Assembly (NCBI GenBank): GCA_025966335.1
Contig: JAICRS010000041.1
Location: forward strand, 1 to 16,566
Length of the DNA: 16,566 nt
Reading direction: 5' to 3'
Source: Nocardioidaceae bacterium
GTDB lineage: Bacteria; Actinomycetota; Actinomycetes; Propionibacteriales; Nocardioidaceae
The notes beneath the pieces were generated by a model. The model saw nothing but the letters and a program-made list of their open reading frames with translations. It made no database searches and was not told where the DNA came from. Position numbers and translations under genes: made by a program. This document shows, piece after piece, positions 9,238 through 16,244 of this stretch. How positions within the stretch are numbered: the stretch's first letter is position 1; each line of letters opens with the position of its first letter.

Positions 9238-9386
9238 CGCGATCGCCTCGAGGCCGGCCGCCGGCCGGAGAGTGCGGTGATCAGGACGCGGGCGCGCCGG
9301 GCGCGGTGGTTCAGCTGCCACCGGTAGGCGGCGATCGCGCCGGCGGTGACGGCGTACCCGGTGATGATGTAGCCGAGGTTATCCAC
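9234..9386 (-). CDS. ccmD: CcmD small membrane protein
   Basis: This is a 50-codon gene. It starts with GTG at 9386 (VDNLGYIITGYAVTAGAIAA), has one membrane segment (about 5-21) and then a strongly basic tail (WQLNHRARRARV). CcmD proteins are about this size with this layout; they bind CcmC and CcmE and are needed to release heme-loaded CcmE. Position between ccmC and ccmE is canonical. The start overlaps the end of ccmC by 8 bases and the stop overlaps the ccmE start as ATGA. Sequence conservation in CcmD is low, so topology and context carry the call. Confidence 0.88.
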   Translation of the reverse strand: MDNLGYIITGYAVTAGAIAAYRWQLNHRARRARVLITALSGRRPASRRSR

Positions 9387-10158
9387 GGTTCTCACCACCA
9401 TCGGCGGCCGCCGCGGTCCGGACGGACACCGGCCGTCGAGGTCGGGGGGAGGCCTGCGACATCACGCTGGTCGCCGCGTGGTCCTCCAGGCGACCCACGC
9501 GCAGGCGCACGGCCATCAGGTAGCCGTAGGCGACGGAGAAGGCCAGGAAAGCGAACAGCAGCGTGAACAGCATGCCGCTCTCCATCGTGGGCGCACCGGG
9601 CCGCACCACCGTCGCCTCCTGGTGGAGGGAACGCCACCACACGACGGACATGTGCACGATCGGCACATCGACGAAGCCGACCACTCCGACGACCGCGGAC
9701 CAGTGCGCCCGACGGCTGGGGCTGTCCGCGATCCGGCGCAGCGACAGGTAGCCGACGTAGATGAGCAGCAGCACGACGGTGGTGGTCAGCCTCGGGTCCC
9801 AGGTCCACCAGGTGCCCCAGACCGGTCGGCCCCACAGAGCACCGAGGAAGAGGGTCAGGACGCAGAACAGTACGCCGATCTCGGCGGATGCCACTGCGAT
9901 CCGGTCCCACCGGATCCGGCCTGTCCGCAGGTAGGCGATGCTCGTCACGAAGACCACGCCGAACGAGGTGAACGCGAGCCAGGCGGCGGGGACGTGCACG
10001 TACATCAGCCGTTGCACGTCCCCCTGGGCGGCGTCGGGAGGCACCACCAGGAGCCCGAGGACCCCGGTGGTGAACAACCCGACCAAGGTCGCCCACCCGA
10101 GCAGACGCTGGGCACCATCGCTGCCGGCCTTGATCAGCAGAGTGTTGAGCAGCTTCAT
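9379..10158 (-). CDS. ccmC: CcmC heme-handling protein
   Basis: CcmC presents heme to CcmE and drives its covalent attachment. The 259-residue product has about six membrane segments, the WWD motif WGTWWTWDPRLT (114-125) and two conserved histidines in MYVHVPAAW (His55) and VPIVHMSVVWW (His169) that hold heme. The ATG at 10158 follows AAGGAG. The C-terminal 40 residues are polar and low-complexity, longer than usual. It lies 30 bases after the di-heme protein gene, and its end overlaps ccmD by 8 bases. Confidence 0.95.
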   Translation of the reverse strand: MKLLNTLLIKAGSDGAQRLLGWATLVGLFTTGVLGLLVVPPDAAQGDVQRLMYVHVPAAWLAFTSFGVVFVTSIAYLRTGRIRWDRIAVASAEIGVLFCVLTLFLGALWGRPVWGTWWTWDPRLTTTVVLLLIYVGYLSLRRIADSPSRRAHWSAVVGVVGFVDVPIVHMSVVWWRSLHQEATVVRPGAPTMESGMLFTLLFAFLAFSVAYGYLMAVRLRVGRLEDHAATSVMSQASPRPRRPVSVRTAAAADGGENRG

Positions 10159-10188
10159 GAGAACTCCTTGCGCGGGTGGGCGATCAGG

Positions 10189-11619
10189 TCACAGCGACAA
10201 CAGGTACTGCACGAGGTCCTTCTTCTGCGCCTCACTCAGGCCCAGGCTGAAGGTCTTGTCGTAGTGCGTGACGACCTCGCTGAGGTCCTTGAAGCGACCG
10301 TCGTGGTAGAAGCCGCCCTTCTGGTGGGTCCACAGTCCGGCCAGCGGGCTGGTCCGGTACATGTGCGTCGGGGAGCGGTCGGCCTGAAAGTTGTCGATCC
10401 CGATCTCCTCGCCCTTGTGCATGTTGAACCCGGGCTCGGTGAAGGTCGGCGGCACGTGGCAGGTCGAGCACTCCGCCGGTCCCATGAACAGCTTCTTGCC
10501 CCGAGCGGCGGCTCCCTTGTCGAAGCTGCCCTTCGGTGCGGGCGGTGCCGCGATCGCGAGCTGGTAGGCCGCGAGCCCCGGAAGCTTCGGGGTGATCTTG
10601 TCGACCTTGGACGTGATGTGCCCGAAGTTGTTCTCCGCTGCGATGGGGAACTGCTCGGCGTTGTCGAGCCGTGGGTCGTAGAACGTTCCCTGGCCGTGCA
10701 TCTGGAGGTTGGCCACGAAGGCGTTCCAGTAGGTCACCGAGCCCCAACCTCCCGAGGTGTGGTTGTTGACGCCCTGCAGGCCGAAGGCCGGTGGCAGCAG
10801 GACCGAAGACGTCTTGCCGTCGGGACGGAACGCCTTGCCGTCCAGCAGGAGCGCGGCGTCGTACCTGCCCGGACCCCAGGACGCGAGCACCTTCTTGACG
10901 GTGGCGACGTCGGTGTGGAGCAGGTCGGCGATCGGCTGCAGGTTCGGTGCCAGCGAGACGATGGCGCCGACGTTGAGGTCGCGGTTGGCCCAGCCGTCCA
11001 GCCGCTTGCCGATGCCCGGCGCGAAGGAGTCGTCGACCGTGGAGTGGCACAGCGCGCACTGGATGCCCACGGTGGCGAGGTCACCCTTGTCGTTGAAGAA
11101 CCCTGTGACGCCCACGACCGAGTTCAGCTTCAGCAGCGCCAGCGTCGTTGCCGGGTCGTCGAGGTCGACGTCACCGGCCGCGATCGCGTCCCGTACCTCC
11201 TTCGGGAGCGCCTCGACGTCGACCTTCAGGCCGACCGACAGGGCCGTCGCGGGGCTCACACCGGGCCCGACCCCGCCGTTCGCCTCACCCTCGATCGCCT
11301 TCTCCAGGTCGAGCAGTCCGCCCCAGAACTTCTCGTCACCGAAGGTCGCGTAGCGGAAGGTGCGCTTGCCCTCCTTGAGCAACCGCTCGTTGGCCTTGAG
11401 CGAGGCCTGGGTGCCGCCCGCATCCTTGGCGTTCGCCGCTGCCGGTCCGGACGCGGAGCCGGCTGTCGTCGGGCTGGTGGCCGCGGGGGCTGCAGACATC
11501 GAGTAGGTGAGGGCGACGACTCCGCCCAGGGCGGCGATTCCGACGACCGCCATCGGCTTGCGCAGGGATCGGTGCAGGACACCCCTGCCGGACTTCTCGT
11601 TGTTCCGGGGTTTGGCCAT
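10189..11619 (-). CDS. Di-heme c-type cytochrome, peroxidase-like, exported
   Basis: The product has 476 residues, a basic N-terminus, one membrane segment (about 22-44) and an Ala-rich stretch that could be a signal peptide or anchor; no lipobox is visible. Two CXXCH heme c sites are present, CALCH (188-192) and CSTCH (384-388). The C-terminal half has features of di-heme cytochrome c peroxidase/MauG-like proteins (AARGKKLFMGPAECSTCH, FRT-like YRTSPLAGLW, GGFYHDGRF, and the end HYDKTFSLGLSEAQKKDL). The conserved block HGQGTFYDPRL and the order of parts match an uncharacterised family of di-heme cytochromes that I recall only generally. The ATG at 11619 has a weak GAGG site. As first gene after its own promoter and directly before ccmC it is probably the main Ccm client. 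Activity (peroxidase, electron carrier or oxidase) cannot be decided. Confidence 0.85.
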   Translation of the reverse strand: MAKPRNNEKSGRGVLHRSLRKPMAVVGIAALGGVVALTYSMSAAPAATSPTTAGSASGPAAANAKDAGGTQASLKANERLLKEGKRTFRYATFGDEKFWGGLLDLEKAIEGEANGGVGPGVSPATALSVGLKVDVEALPKEVRDAIAAGDVDLDDPATTLALLKLNSVVGVTGFFNDKGDLATVGIQCALCHSTVDDSFAPGIGKRLDGWANRDLNVGAIVSLAPNLQPIADLLHTDVATVKKVLASWGPGRYDAALLLDGKAFRPDGKTSSVLLPPAFGLQGVNNHTSGGWGSVTYWNAFVANLQMHGQGTFYDPRLDNAEQFPIAAENNFGHITSKVDKITPKLPGLAAYQLAIAAPPAPKGSFDKGAAARGKKLFMGPAECSTCHVPPTFTEPGFNMHKGEEIGIDNFQADRSPTHMYRTSPLAGLWTHQKGGFYHDGRFKDLSEVVTHYDKTFSLGLSEAQKKDLVQYLLSL

Positions 11620-11653
11620 GGGTTGCGCCTCATTCCATTCTATCGGACAACAA

Positions 11654-11667
11654 CTTAGATGTTAGAA
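11654..11667. promoter_or_regulatory. Candidate operator, TTAGA direct repeat at the di-heme operon promoter
   Basis: CTTAGATGTTAGAA contains TTAGA twice, 7 bases apart, abutting the -10 hexamer and covering the expected transcription start. Its GATGTTAGAA (11658-11667) recurs exactly, in the same orientation, at 13123-13132 before ccmA. A role in shared regulation is inferred; TAACAT on the minus strand could also serve as a -10 hexamer. Confidence 0.4.
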
Positions 11668-11696
11668 CTATCGAAGGCTTCGCCAAGCGTTGTCAA
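11667..11696 (-). promoter_or_regulatory. Promoter of the di-heme cytochrome-ccmCDEFGHI-hemA operon
   Basis: On the minus strand an exact TTGACA (11696-11691) is followed after 18 bases by GATAGT (11672-11667), four of six matches to TATAAT. The spacer holds a palindrome, CGAAG-G-CTTCG (11672-11682). The implied start near 11660 leaves about 40 bases of leader before the ATG at 11619. The region is markedly AT-rich for this genome. Confidence 0.65.
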
Positions 11697-11717
11697 GGGG
11701 TTGGGAGAAGAAGAAGT

Positions 11718-12389
11718 TCAGTCTTCAAGCAGATGCGTGAAGACCAGGTATCCGGTGGCCAGGAAAGCCGCGTCGAACGCGACCAGCAGGCCGATCCAGC
11801 CGGCCACCTGGTCGGTCGAACCGGTGCTCAGCTCGGTGGTCGCCCGGATGGCGGCGATCAGCACCGGCGTCGCCAGCGGGAGGACCAGGATGGGAAGTGC
11901 GGCCTGTCGTCGCCCGAGCACGGTGAGCAGCCCGAAGAGGCTGCCCAGTGCGCTCAGGCCGATGACGCCGAGCGCGGTCGTCAGTGCGAGCAGGACAGGG
12001 GAGGGGCCCACGGGCAGGCCGAACAACAGCGCCACCGTGACGGCGGTCGCCGTGAACAGCGCGCCCAGCTGGACTGCGGCAGCGGCAGCCTTGCCGAGGT
12101 AGACGGCTCCCTTGTCGACCGGGGAGAGCAGCAGGCCCTCGAGCGCTCCGTCGGCGGCCTCGGCCTGGTAGGAACGATGGAAGAGATCGATCGCGGCGAA
12201 CATCCCGGCGAGCCACAGCAGGCCGGGTGCCGTCCTGACCAGCAGCAGGCGGTCCGGACCGAGCGCGAAGCCGAACGCGAGCAGCATGGTGGCCGCGAAC
12301 GGAAGTGCGGAGCCCAGTGTGTACTGGGCCCGCAGCTCCAGTCGCAGATCCTTGCGCGCGATCGCCCATGCAACGTTGGCTGTCAGCAT
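11718..12389 (-). CDS. ccmB: CcmB membrane subunit of the CcmABCD transporter
   Basis: CcmB is the membrane partner of the CcmA ATPase; with CcmC and CcmD it releases holo-CcmE. The 223-residue product has about six membrane segments and the family-like stretch FRSYQAEAADGALEGLLLSPVD (here beginning LFHRSYQAEAADG), followed by KGAVYLGKAAAA. Length is normal for CcmB (about 220). The ATG at 12389 (MLTANVAWAIARKDLRLELR) overlaps the ccmA stop by 7 bases and has AAGGA upstream; the frame continues 120 codons further upstream inside ccmA but that part is a shadow. Ends 98 bases before the di-heme cytochrome gene, so read-through into that operon is possible. Confidence 0.93.
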   Translation of the reverse strand: MLTANVAWAIARKDLRLELRAQYTLGSALPFAATMLLAFGFALGPDRLLLVRTAPGLLWLAGMFAAIDLFHRSYQAEAADGALEGLLLSPVDKGAVYLGKAAAAAVQLGALFTATAVTVALLFGLPVGPSPVLLALTTALGVIGLSALGSLFGLLTVLGRRQAALPILVLPLATPVLIAAIRATTELSTGSTDQVAGWIGLLVAFDAAFLATGYLVFTHLLED

Positions 12390-13087
12390 GACCCGTTCCT
12401 TACCGGCGGGTTCGCACTGGTCTGCACCACCCGGCCGGCGTCGAGCCACACGTCGCGGCCGAAGAGCTCCTCCGGCGGCGCCTCGTGGCTGGCGAGGACG
12501 ACGGTCCGGCCGCGGACGCGAGCATCTGCCAGCAGGTCGTCGACCAGCACCCGGGCATCGGCGTCGAGCCCGGCGTACGGCTCGTCCAGCAGGACGAGGT
12601 CGGGGTCGCGGATGAGGCACCGCGCCAGCGCGAGCCGTTGTCGCATGCCCTGTGAGAACTTCGCGGCCCGCACGTGCGCCACCTCCTCGAGGCCGACCCG
12701 TTCCAGCGCCGGCGCCGGGTTTTGTCGGCCGAGGCCGTACAGCGTGCACGCGAAACGCAGGTTCTCCTCGGCGGTGAGGTCGCCGTACAGCCGGGACTGG
12801 TGCCCGAGCAGATCGACCCGCCCCCGGATCCGGTCGCGGTCCTTGCGGAGGTCGTGGCCCAGCACGCTGCCCTCGCCGAAGGTAGGGGAGAGCGCGGTGG
12901 CGATCACCCGCAACAGGGTGGACTTGCCCGACCCGTTGGTCCCGCGCAGCCAGACGATCTCGCCCTCGGCGATCTCGAGCTGGATCTGGGTGACCGCCGG
13001 CAGGCCGTCGAACAGCCTGGTGACGCGGCGGAGGTGTACGGCGCTCCTGGTGAGCACCGGTGCCGGGGACGTCTGCAGTGCGCTCAT
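12383..13087 (-). CDS. ccmA: CcmA ATP-binding protein
   Basis: CcmA hydrolyses ATP to drive release of heme-loaded CcmE from CcmC/CcmD. The 234-residue product has all ABC ATPase motifs: Walker A GTNGSGKST (49-57), Q-loop Gln97, signature FSQGMRQR (144-151), Walker B LVLLDEP (164-170) and His201. FSQGM rather than LSGGQ is usual for CcmA and supports the call over a generic ABC protein. The ATG at 13087 follows GGAG. It is the first gene of the leftward unit and diverges from ccdA, with a 158-base shared control region. Confidence 0.94.
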   Translation of the reverse strand: MSALQTSPAPVLTRSAVHLRRVTRLFDGLPAVTQIQLEIAEGEIVWLRGTNGSGKSTLLRVIATALSPTFGEGSVLGHDLRKDRDRIRGRVDLLGHQSRLYGDLTAEENLRFACTLYGLGRQNPAPALERVGLEEVAHVRAAKFSQGMRQRLALARCLIRDPDLVLLDEPYAGLDADARVLVDDLLADARVRGRTVVLASHEAPPEELFGRDVWLDAGRVVQTSANPPVRNGSC

Positions 13088-13122
13088 CAGGGCTCCATCC
13101 GACTGTAAAAATCAGATCTATG

Positions 13123-13132
13123 GATGTTAGAA
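13123..13132. promoter_or_regulatory. Second copy of the GATGTTAGAA box, upstream of ccmA
   Basis: GATGTTAGAA is identical and in the same orientation as 11658-11667 in the di-heme operon promoter. It lies 8 bases downstream of the putative ccmA -10, in an AT-rich stretch. A shared operator is the inferred reading. Confidence 0.4.
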
Positions 13133-13139
13133 GACCTCC

Positions 13140-13168
13140 AAGGTAGGACGCCTGCAGCGGTTGGTCAA
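13140..13168 (-). promoter_or_regulatory. Putative ccmAB promoter
   Basis: On the minus strand TTGACC (13168-13163) and TACCTT (13145-13140) are separated by 17 bases. A start near 13133 would leave a leader of about 45 bases before the ccmA ATG at 13087. The -10 is only TAnnnT-like, so the call is moderate. Confidence 0.5.
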
Positions 13169-13203
13169 CAGGTACGCCGACACTGGCTCTTCCCTTTCTC
13201 GAA

Positions 13204-13231
13204 TCTAAGGAGCAAACTGGTCTCTCTTAGA
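13204..13231. promoter_or_regulatory. Inverted repeat TCTAAG...CTTAGA before ccdA
   Basis: Exact 6-base arms (13204-13209 and 13226-13231) with 16 bases between lie just upstream of the ccdA ribosome binding site (GGGAGGGG). The arms share the TTAGA core seen at 11654-11667 and 13123-13132. It may be an operator or a leader hairpin; no clear ccdA promoter hexamers were found. Confidence 0.35.
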
Positions 13232-13245
13232 GTGGGAGGGGCGGA

Positions 13246-13995
13246 ATGGCCAGTGCGGACTACCTGATCGCCTTCAGCGGCGGCGTGGTGTCGTTCCTGT
13301 CGCCGTGCGTGCTCCCGCTGGTGCCGGTCTACCTGTCGGTGACCACCGGCCTCGGCGTCGCGGAGCTGAGGGAACGCGGACGGGCGCGCACCGCGGTCGT
13401 CCTGCGCGGAGCGGGGCTGTTCAGCCTCGGGTTCTCCGTGGTGTTCATCGCGCTCGGCCTCTCCGTGACCGCCATCGGGGGCACCTTGATGCGCAACCAG
13501 GTCCCGATCACCCGGTTCGCCGGGGTCGTCGTGGTGCTGATGGCGGTCGCCATGCTGCTGGCGGCGTCCGGGCGCGGAGGGCTGGTCGCCCGCGACACCC
13601 GGATCCGGATCGAGCCGGCCACGTACGGCGCCTGGGCGGCTCCGCTGACCGGGGCGGCCTTCGCCTTCGGCTGGACACCGTGCATCGGTCCCGTCCTCGG
13701 CTCGATCCTCGCGGTGGCGGCCGGCCAGGACGCCGTTGCCCGGGGTGGGGCGCTGCTGACCGTGTACTCGCTCGGGCTGGCGCTGCCGTTCCTGGTGACC
13801 GGTCTCGCCTTCCACCGGTCCATGCGGGCATTGCAGTGGAGCCGTCGGCACTCGCTCACGCTGGTGCGCGGGTCCGCCGTGCTCCTGGGAGGGTACGGCG
13901 TGCTGCTCGCCTTCGACCGCCTCTCCTGGATGACGCTGCAGCTGCAGGAGGCGGCCCGTTCGGTCGGCCTCGAGCGGCTGGTCACGCTCGGCTGA
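13246..13995 (+). CDS. ccdA: CcdA-type thiol-disulfide transmembrane electron carrier
   Basis: CcdA carries reducing equivalents from cytoplasmic thioredoxin across the membrane to extracytoplasmic thiol-disulfide proteins such as CcmG. The 249-residue product has six predicted membrane segments and both catalytic Cys motifs: FLSPCVLPLVPVYLS (Cys21) and FGWTPCIGPVLGSIL (Cys146). Start at ATG 13246 with GGGAGGGG immediately upstream. It diverges from ccmA across a 158-base region that holds TTAGA-type sites. CcdA also works with System II, but its place here points to CcmG (6211) and CcmH as partners. Confidence 0.93.
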   Translation: MASADYLIAFSGGVVSFLSPCVLPLVPVYLSVTTGLGVAELRERGRARTAVVLRGAGLFSLGFSVVFIALGLSVTAIGGTLMRNQVPITRFAGVVVVLMAVAMLLAASGRGGLVARDTRIRIEPATYGAWAAPLTGAAFAFGWTPCIGPVLGSILAVAAGQDAVARGGALLTVYSLGLALPFLVTGLAFHRSMRALQWSRRHSLTLVRGSAVLLGGYGVLLAFDRLSWMTLQLQEAARSVGLERLVTLG

Positions 13996-14030
13996 CCAGG
14001 CCGACGCGCCGGTTCTGGAAGGATCGGTGC

Positions 14031-15209
14031 GTGCGCAGCTTCGACGTCACCGAGCGACGGGCGCGGCTGGCGCGACGCCACCACCTGGCGCCGGCGGCGC
14101 GCGCCGACACGGTCGAGTCCGCGACCCGGGGACCGGTCTGCCTGCACGCCACCGACCCGGCCACCGTGTACCTGTCCGCGCGGGCGCGGATGCGCTCGAT
14201 GGCGGTCGCCGACCTGGAGGGCGCTCTATACCGGGACCGGTCGCTGGTCAAGCACCTGGCGATGCGGCGGACCCTGTTCGTGGTGCCTCGCGAGGTGCTG
14301 CCGGTCGTCCAGGCCGGCGCCAGTGCGCGGGTGGCCGACACGGAGTCCCGCCGACTGGTGCGTGACGTGGAGAAGGCCGGACTGGTCGAGGACGGCGAGC
14401 GCTGGCTGGCGCGGGCCCAGGCGGCGGTGCTGGATGCGCTCGCGGACGGGCGGGAGGCAACCTCCTCGGAGCTGCGCGCGGAGATCGACCTGCTCGGCGG
14501 AGCCATCACCTACGGGGTGGGCAAACGGTGGGGCGGCGAGGCTCCGGTGGGTCCACGCGTGCTCACCACCCTGTCCGCCCAGGGCAAGGTGGTCCGCGCC
14601 TCCAACGACGGCACCTGGACCACGTCACGGCCGCGCTGGGCGACGACCAAGGCCTGGCTGGGAGAAGAGCCGGCCGTCCTCGACGAGGCGGCGGGCCGCG
14701 CCGAGCTCGTGCGGCTGTGGCTGGGCCGGTTCGGGCCTGGCACCCTGCAGGACCTGAAGTGGTGGCTCGGGTCGACCGTGGCCGCGGTGCGCACGGCGCT
14801 GACCGACGTCGATGCCGTCGAGGTGGACCTCGCCGGCCAGACCGGCTACGTGCTGCCCGACGACTTGGAGCCGGACCTGCCGGTCGACCCGTGGGCAGCT
14901 CTGCTGCCTGGTCTCGACCCCACCACGATGGGCTGGTTCGAGCGGGACTGGTACCTCGGCCCACACCGGGCGGACCTGTTCGACAGCAACGGCAACGGCG
15001 GCGCGACCGCCTGGTGGGACGGCCGGGTCGTCGGCGGCTGGCACCAGAGCGCGACGGGCGAGGTGGTCGTGGACCTGCTCGAGGAGGTCCACGAGCGGGC
15101 CCGGGTCGCCCTCGAGCAGGAGGCCGGCCGGCTGACCGAGTGGCTGGGCGGCGTACGTGTGGCGGCGCGGTTCCCCTCACCGCTCTCGCTGCGGTCGGGC
15201 CGGACCTGA
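14031..15209 (+). CDS. Winged-helix DNA-binding domain protein (HTH_42 family)
   Basis: The product has 392 residues and resembles the actinobacterial HTH_42 (PF06224) proteins: LARRHHLAPAARADTVESAT near the N-terminus, then HATDPATVYLSARAR and LVKHLAMRRTLFVVPREVLPVVQAG. The family includes the AlkZ/YcaQ DNA glycosylases, so DNA repair is possible, but this subgroup is uncharacterised and I cannot show catalytic residues. The GTG at 14031 has GGAAGGAT upstream; the frame is open far to the left only because it overlaps ccdA in another frame. It follows ccdA by 35 bases and may share its transcript, though no functional link to heme is evident. Confidence 0.82.
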   Translation: MRSFDVTERRARLARRHHLAPAARADTVESATRGPVCLHATDPATVYLSARARMRSMAVADLEGALYRDRSLVKHLAMRRTLFVVPREVLPVVQAGASARVADTESRRLVRDVEKAGLVEDGERWLARAQAAVLDALADGREATSSELRAEIDLLGGAITYGVGKRWGGEAPVGPRVLTTLSAQGKVVRASNDGTWTTSRPRWATTKAWLGEEPAVLDEAAGRAELVRLWLGRFGPGTLQDLKWWLGSTVAAVRTALTDVDAVEVDLAGQTGYVLPDDLEPDLPVDPWAALLPGLDPTTMGWFERDWYLGPHRADLFDSNGNGGATAWWDGRVVGGWHQSATGEVVVDLLEEVHERARVALEQEAGRLTEWLGGVRVAARFPSPLSLRSGRT

Positions 15210-15233
15210 CCCGCCTGCCGGCGTGGCTAGGGT
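15206..15233 (+). promoter_or_regulatory. Putative leaderless promoter of the DUF2344 gene
   Basis: TAGGGT (15228-15233) fits an actinobacterial -10, with CTGACC (15206-15211) 16 bases upstream as a weak -35. The expected start, 7 bases after the -10, is the G of the GTG at 15240, so the mRNA would have no leader. No ribosome binding site precedes that GTG. Confidence 0.5.
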
Positions 15234-15239
15234 GGCCGG

Positions 15240-15980
15240 GTGCGCGAACAGCCTGAGCAGCAAGCCCCGCCCGTCCAGCGGCTGCGGATCCGCTACGCGA
15301 AACGGGGTCGGCTCCGGTTCACCAGCCACCGCGACTTCTCCCGGGCGTTCGAGCGCGCGGTGGTCCGGGCCCGCATCCCGATGGCCTACTCCTCGGGCTT
15401 CAACCCCCACCCCCGGATCTCGTACGCCGGCGCCGCGCCGACCGGATCCGCGAGCGAGGCGGAGTACCTCGAGATCGGCCTGGCACAGGAGGCCGACCCG
15501 GCCGAGGTGGCCCGGCTCCTCGACGAGGCCCTGCCGGACGGGCTCGACGTACTCGAGGTGGTGGTGAGCTCCGGCGGGTCGCTCGCGGACCGGCTCGAGG
15601 GCAGCCACTGGCGGCTGACCCTGTCCGCCGCCACCAGCGCGGCCGCGGAAGCCGCCGTGCAGCAGTTCCTCGCCACCGACGAGGTGCTCGTCGAGCGGAT
15701 GACCAAAAAGGGGTTGCGCCAGTTCGACTGTCGTGCCGCGGTCGTGTCGCTCACATCACAGCCGGCACCGGAAACAGGGGACGAGTGTGCGATACTCGAA
15801 GTGGTCTTGCGACACGGAACCCCGTCCGTGAGACCCGACGACGTCCTCGCCGGACTCCGCGAGATCGCCGGGCTCGAGGTTGGCACCGCTCCTTTGCACG
15901 AGCGACTGGCCCAGGGCCCACTCGATCCGCAGACCGGCACGGTGGGCGATCCGTTGGTACCCGACCGCGACGCAGAGTGA
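15240..15980 (+). CDS. TIGR03936 / DUF2344 radical SAM-linked protein
   Basis: The 246-residue product shows the family N-terminus: RIRYAKRGRLRFTSHRDFSR (16-35), then MAYSSGFNPHPRISYA and EAEYLEIGL. The function is unknown; TIGR03936 proteins are encoded next to, or fused with, the radical SAM protein whose end opens this window, so they probably act together. Here the two are split by about 14 kb. The GTG start at 15240 agrees with the apparently leaderless promoter. A gap of about 264 bases separates it from the presumed RNase E/G gene. Confidence 0.92.
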   Translation: MREQPEQQAPPVQRLRIRYAKRGRLRFTSHRDFSRAFERAVVRARIPMAYSSGFNPHPRISYAGAAPTGSASEAEYLEIGLAQEADPAEVARLLDEALPDGLDVLEVVVSSGGSLADRLEGSHWRLTLSAATSAAAEAAVQQFLATDEVLVERMTKKGLRQFDCRAAVVSLTSQPAPETGDECAILEVVLRHGTPSVRPDDVLAGLREIAGLEVGTAPLHERLAQGPLDPQTGTVGDPLVPDRDAE

Positions 15981-16244
15981 CCGATGGTGACAGCTTCGGC
16001 ACGTGACAGCTGCCGACCGCGGACTGTGCCGGCGCGACCGCCCAGGCGACAAGACAACGGAGGACGTCGCCGCTGCTCCAGACGAGGCTTGATAGTCACC
16101 GCCGGAACTCGGCGTCCGATGGTCAGTCCTGCTGGAGCACCGACCGCAGGCTTGCGTCGGACCCGGTACGCCGGGGACGGCGACTGACACGCTCCCGCGT
16201 GGAAACCGTCCGGAAGGGCGTACCCGGGAGCCATAGGAGAGCAC
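15981..16244 (+). promoter_or_regulatory. Structured leader region upstream of the RNase E/G gene
   Basis: No convincing gene lies in these 264 bases. They contain a direct repeat GTGACAGCT (15987-15995, 16003-16011) and three hairpin candidates: CCGACCGCA/TGCGTCGG with one bulge (16140-16160), CCCGG-TACG-CCGGG (16162-16175), and GCTCCCG (16191-16197) with CGGGAGC (16225-16231). The last ends just before the ribosome binding site AGGAGA (16235-16240). A long folded leader would fit self-control by RNase E, as known for E. coli rne, but that is an analogy. Confidence 0.4.

Noticed and set aside
9238..9321. Upstream start of ccmE at 9321
   Set aside because: It adds a Pro/Arg-rich stretch that is the shadow of ccmD; the ATG at 9237 overlaps the ccmD stop as ATGA like the other genes in this operon.
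11697..11720. Rho-independent terminator after ccmB
   Set aside because: Only a 4-base stem (GAAG/CTTC) followed by a mixed pyrimidine tract was found, too weak to call.
12390..12749. Upstream extension of ccmB from 12749
   Set aside because: The extra 120 residues are Arg/Pro/Gly-rich shadow of ccmA; from 12389 the protein has the normal CcmB length.
13305..14030. Long frame running from inside ccdA into the HTH_42 gene
   Set aside because: The part before 14031 is an Arg/Ala-rich shadow of ccdA with no family resemblance; GTG 14031 has a ribosome binding site.
15984..16187. Small 67-residue frame in the RNase E/G leader
   Set aside because: Arg/Pro-rich composition, no ribosome binding site and no recognisable family; hairpins in this interval suggest non-coding DNA.
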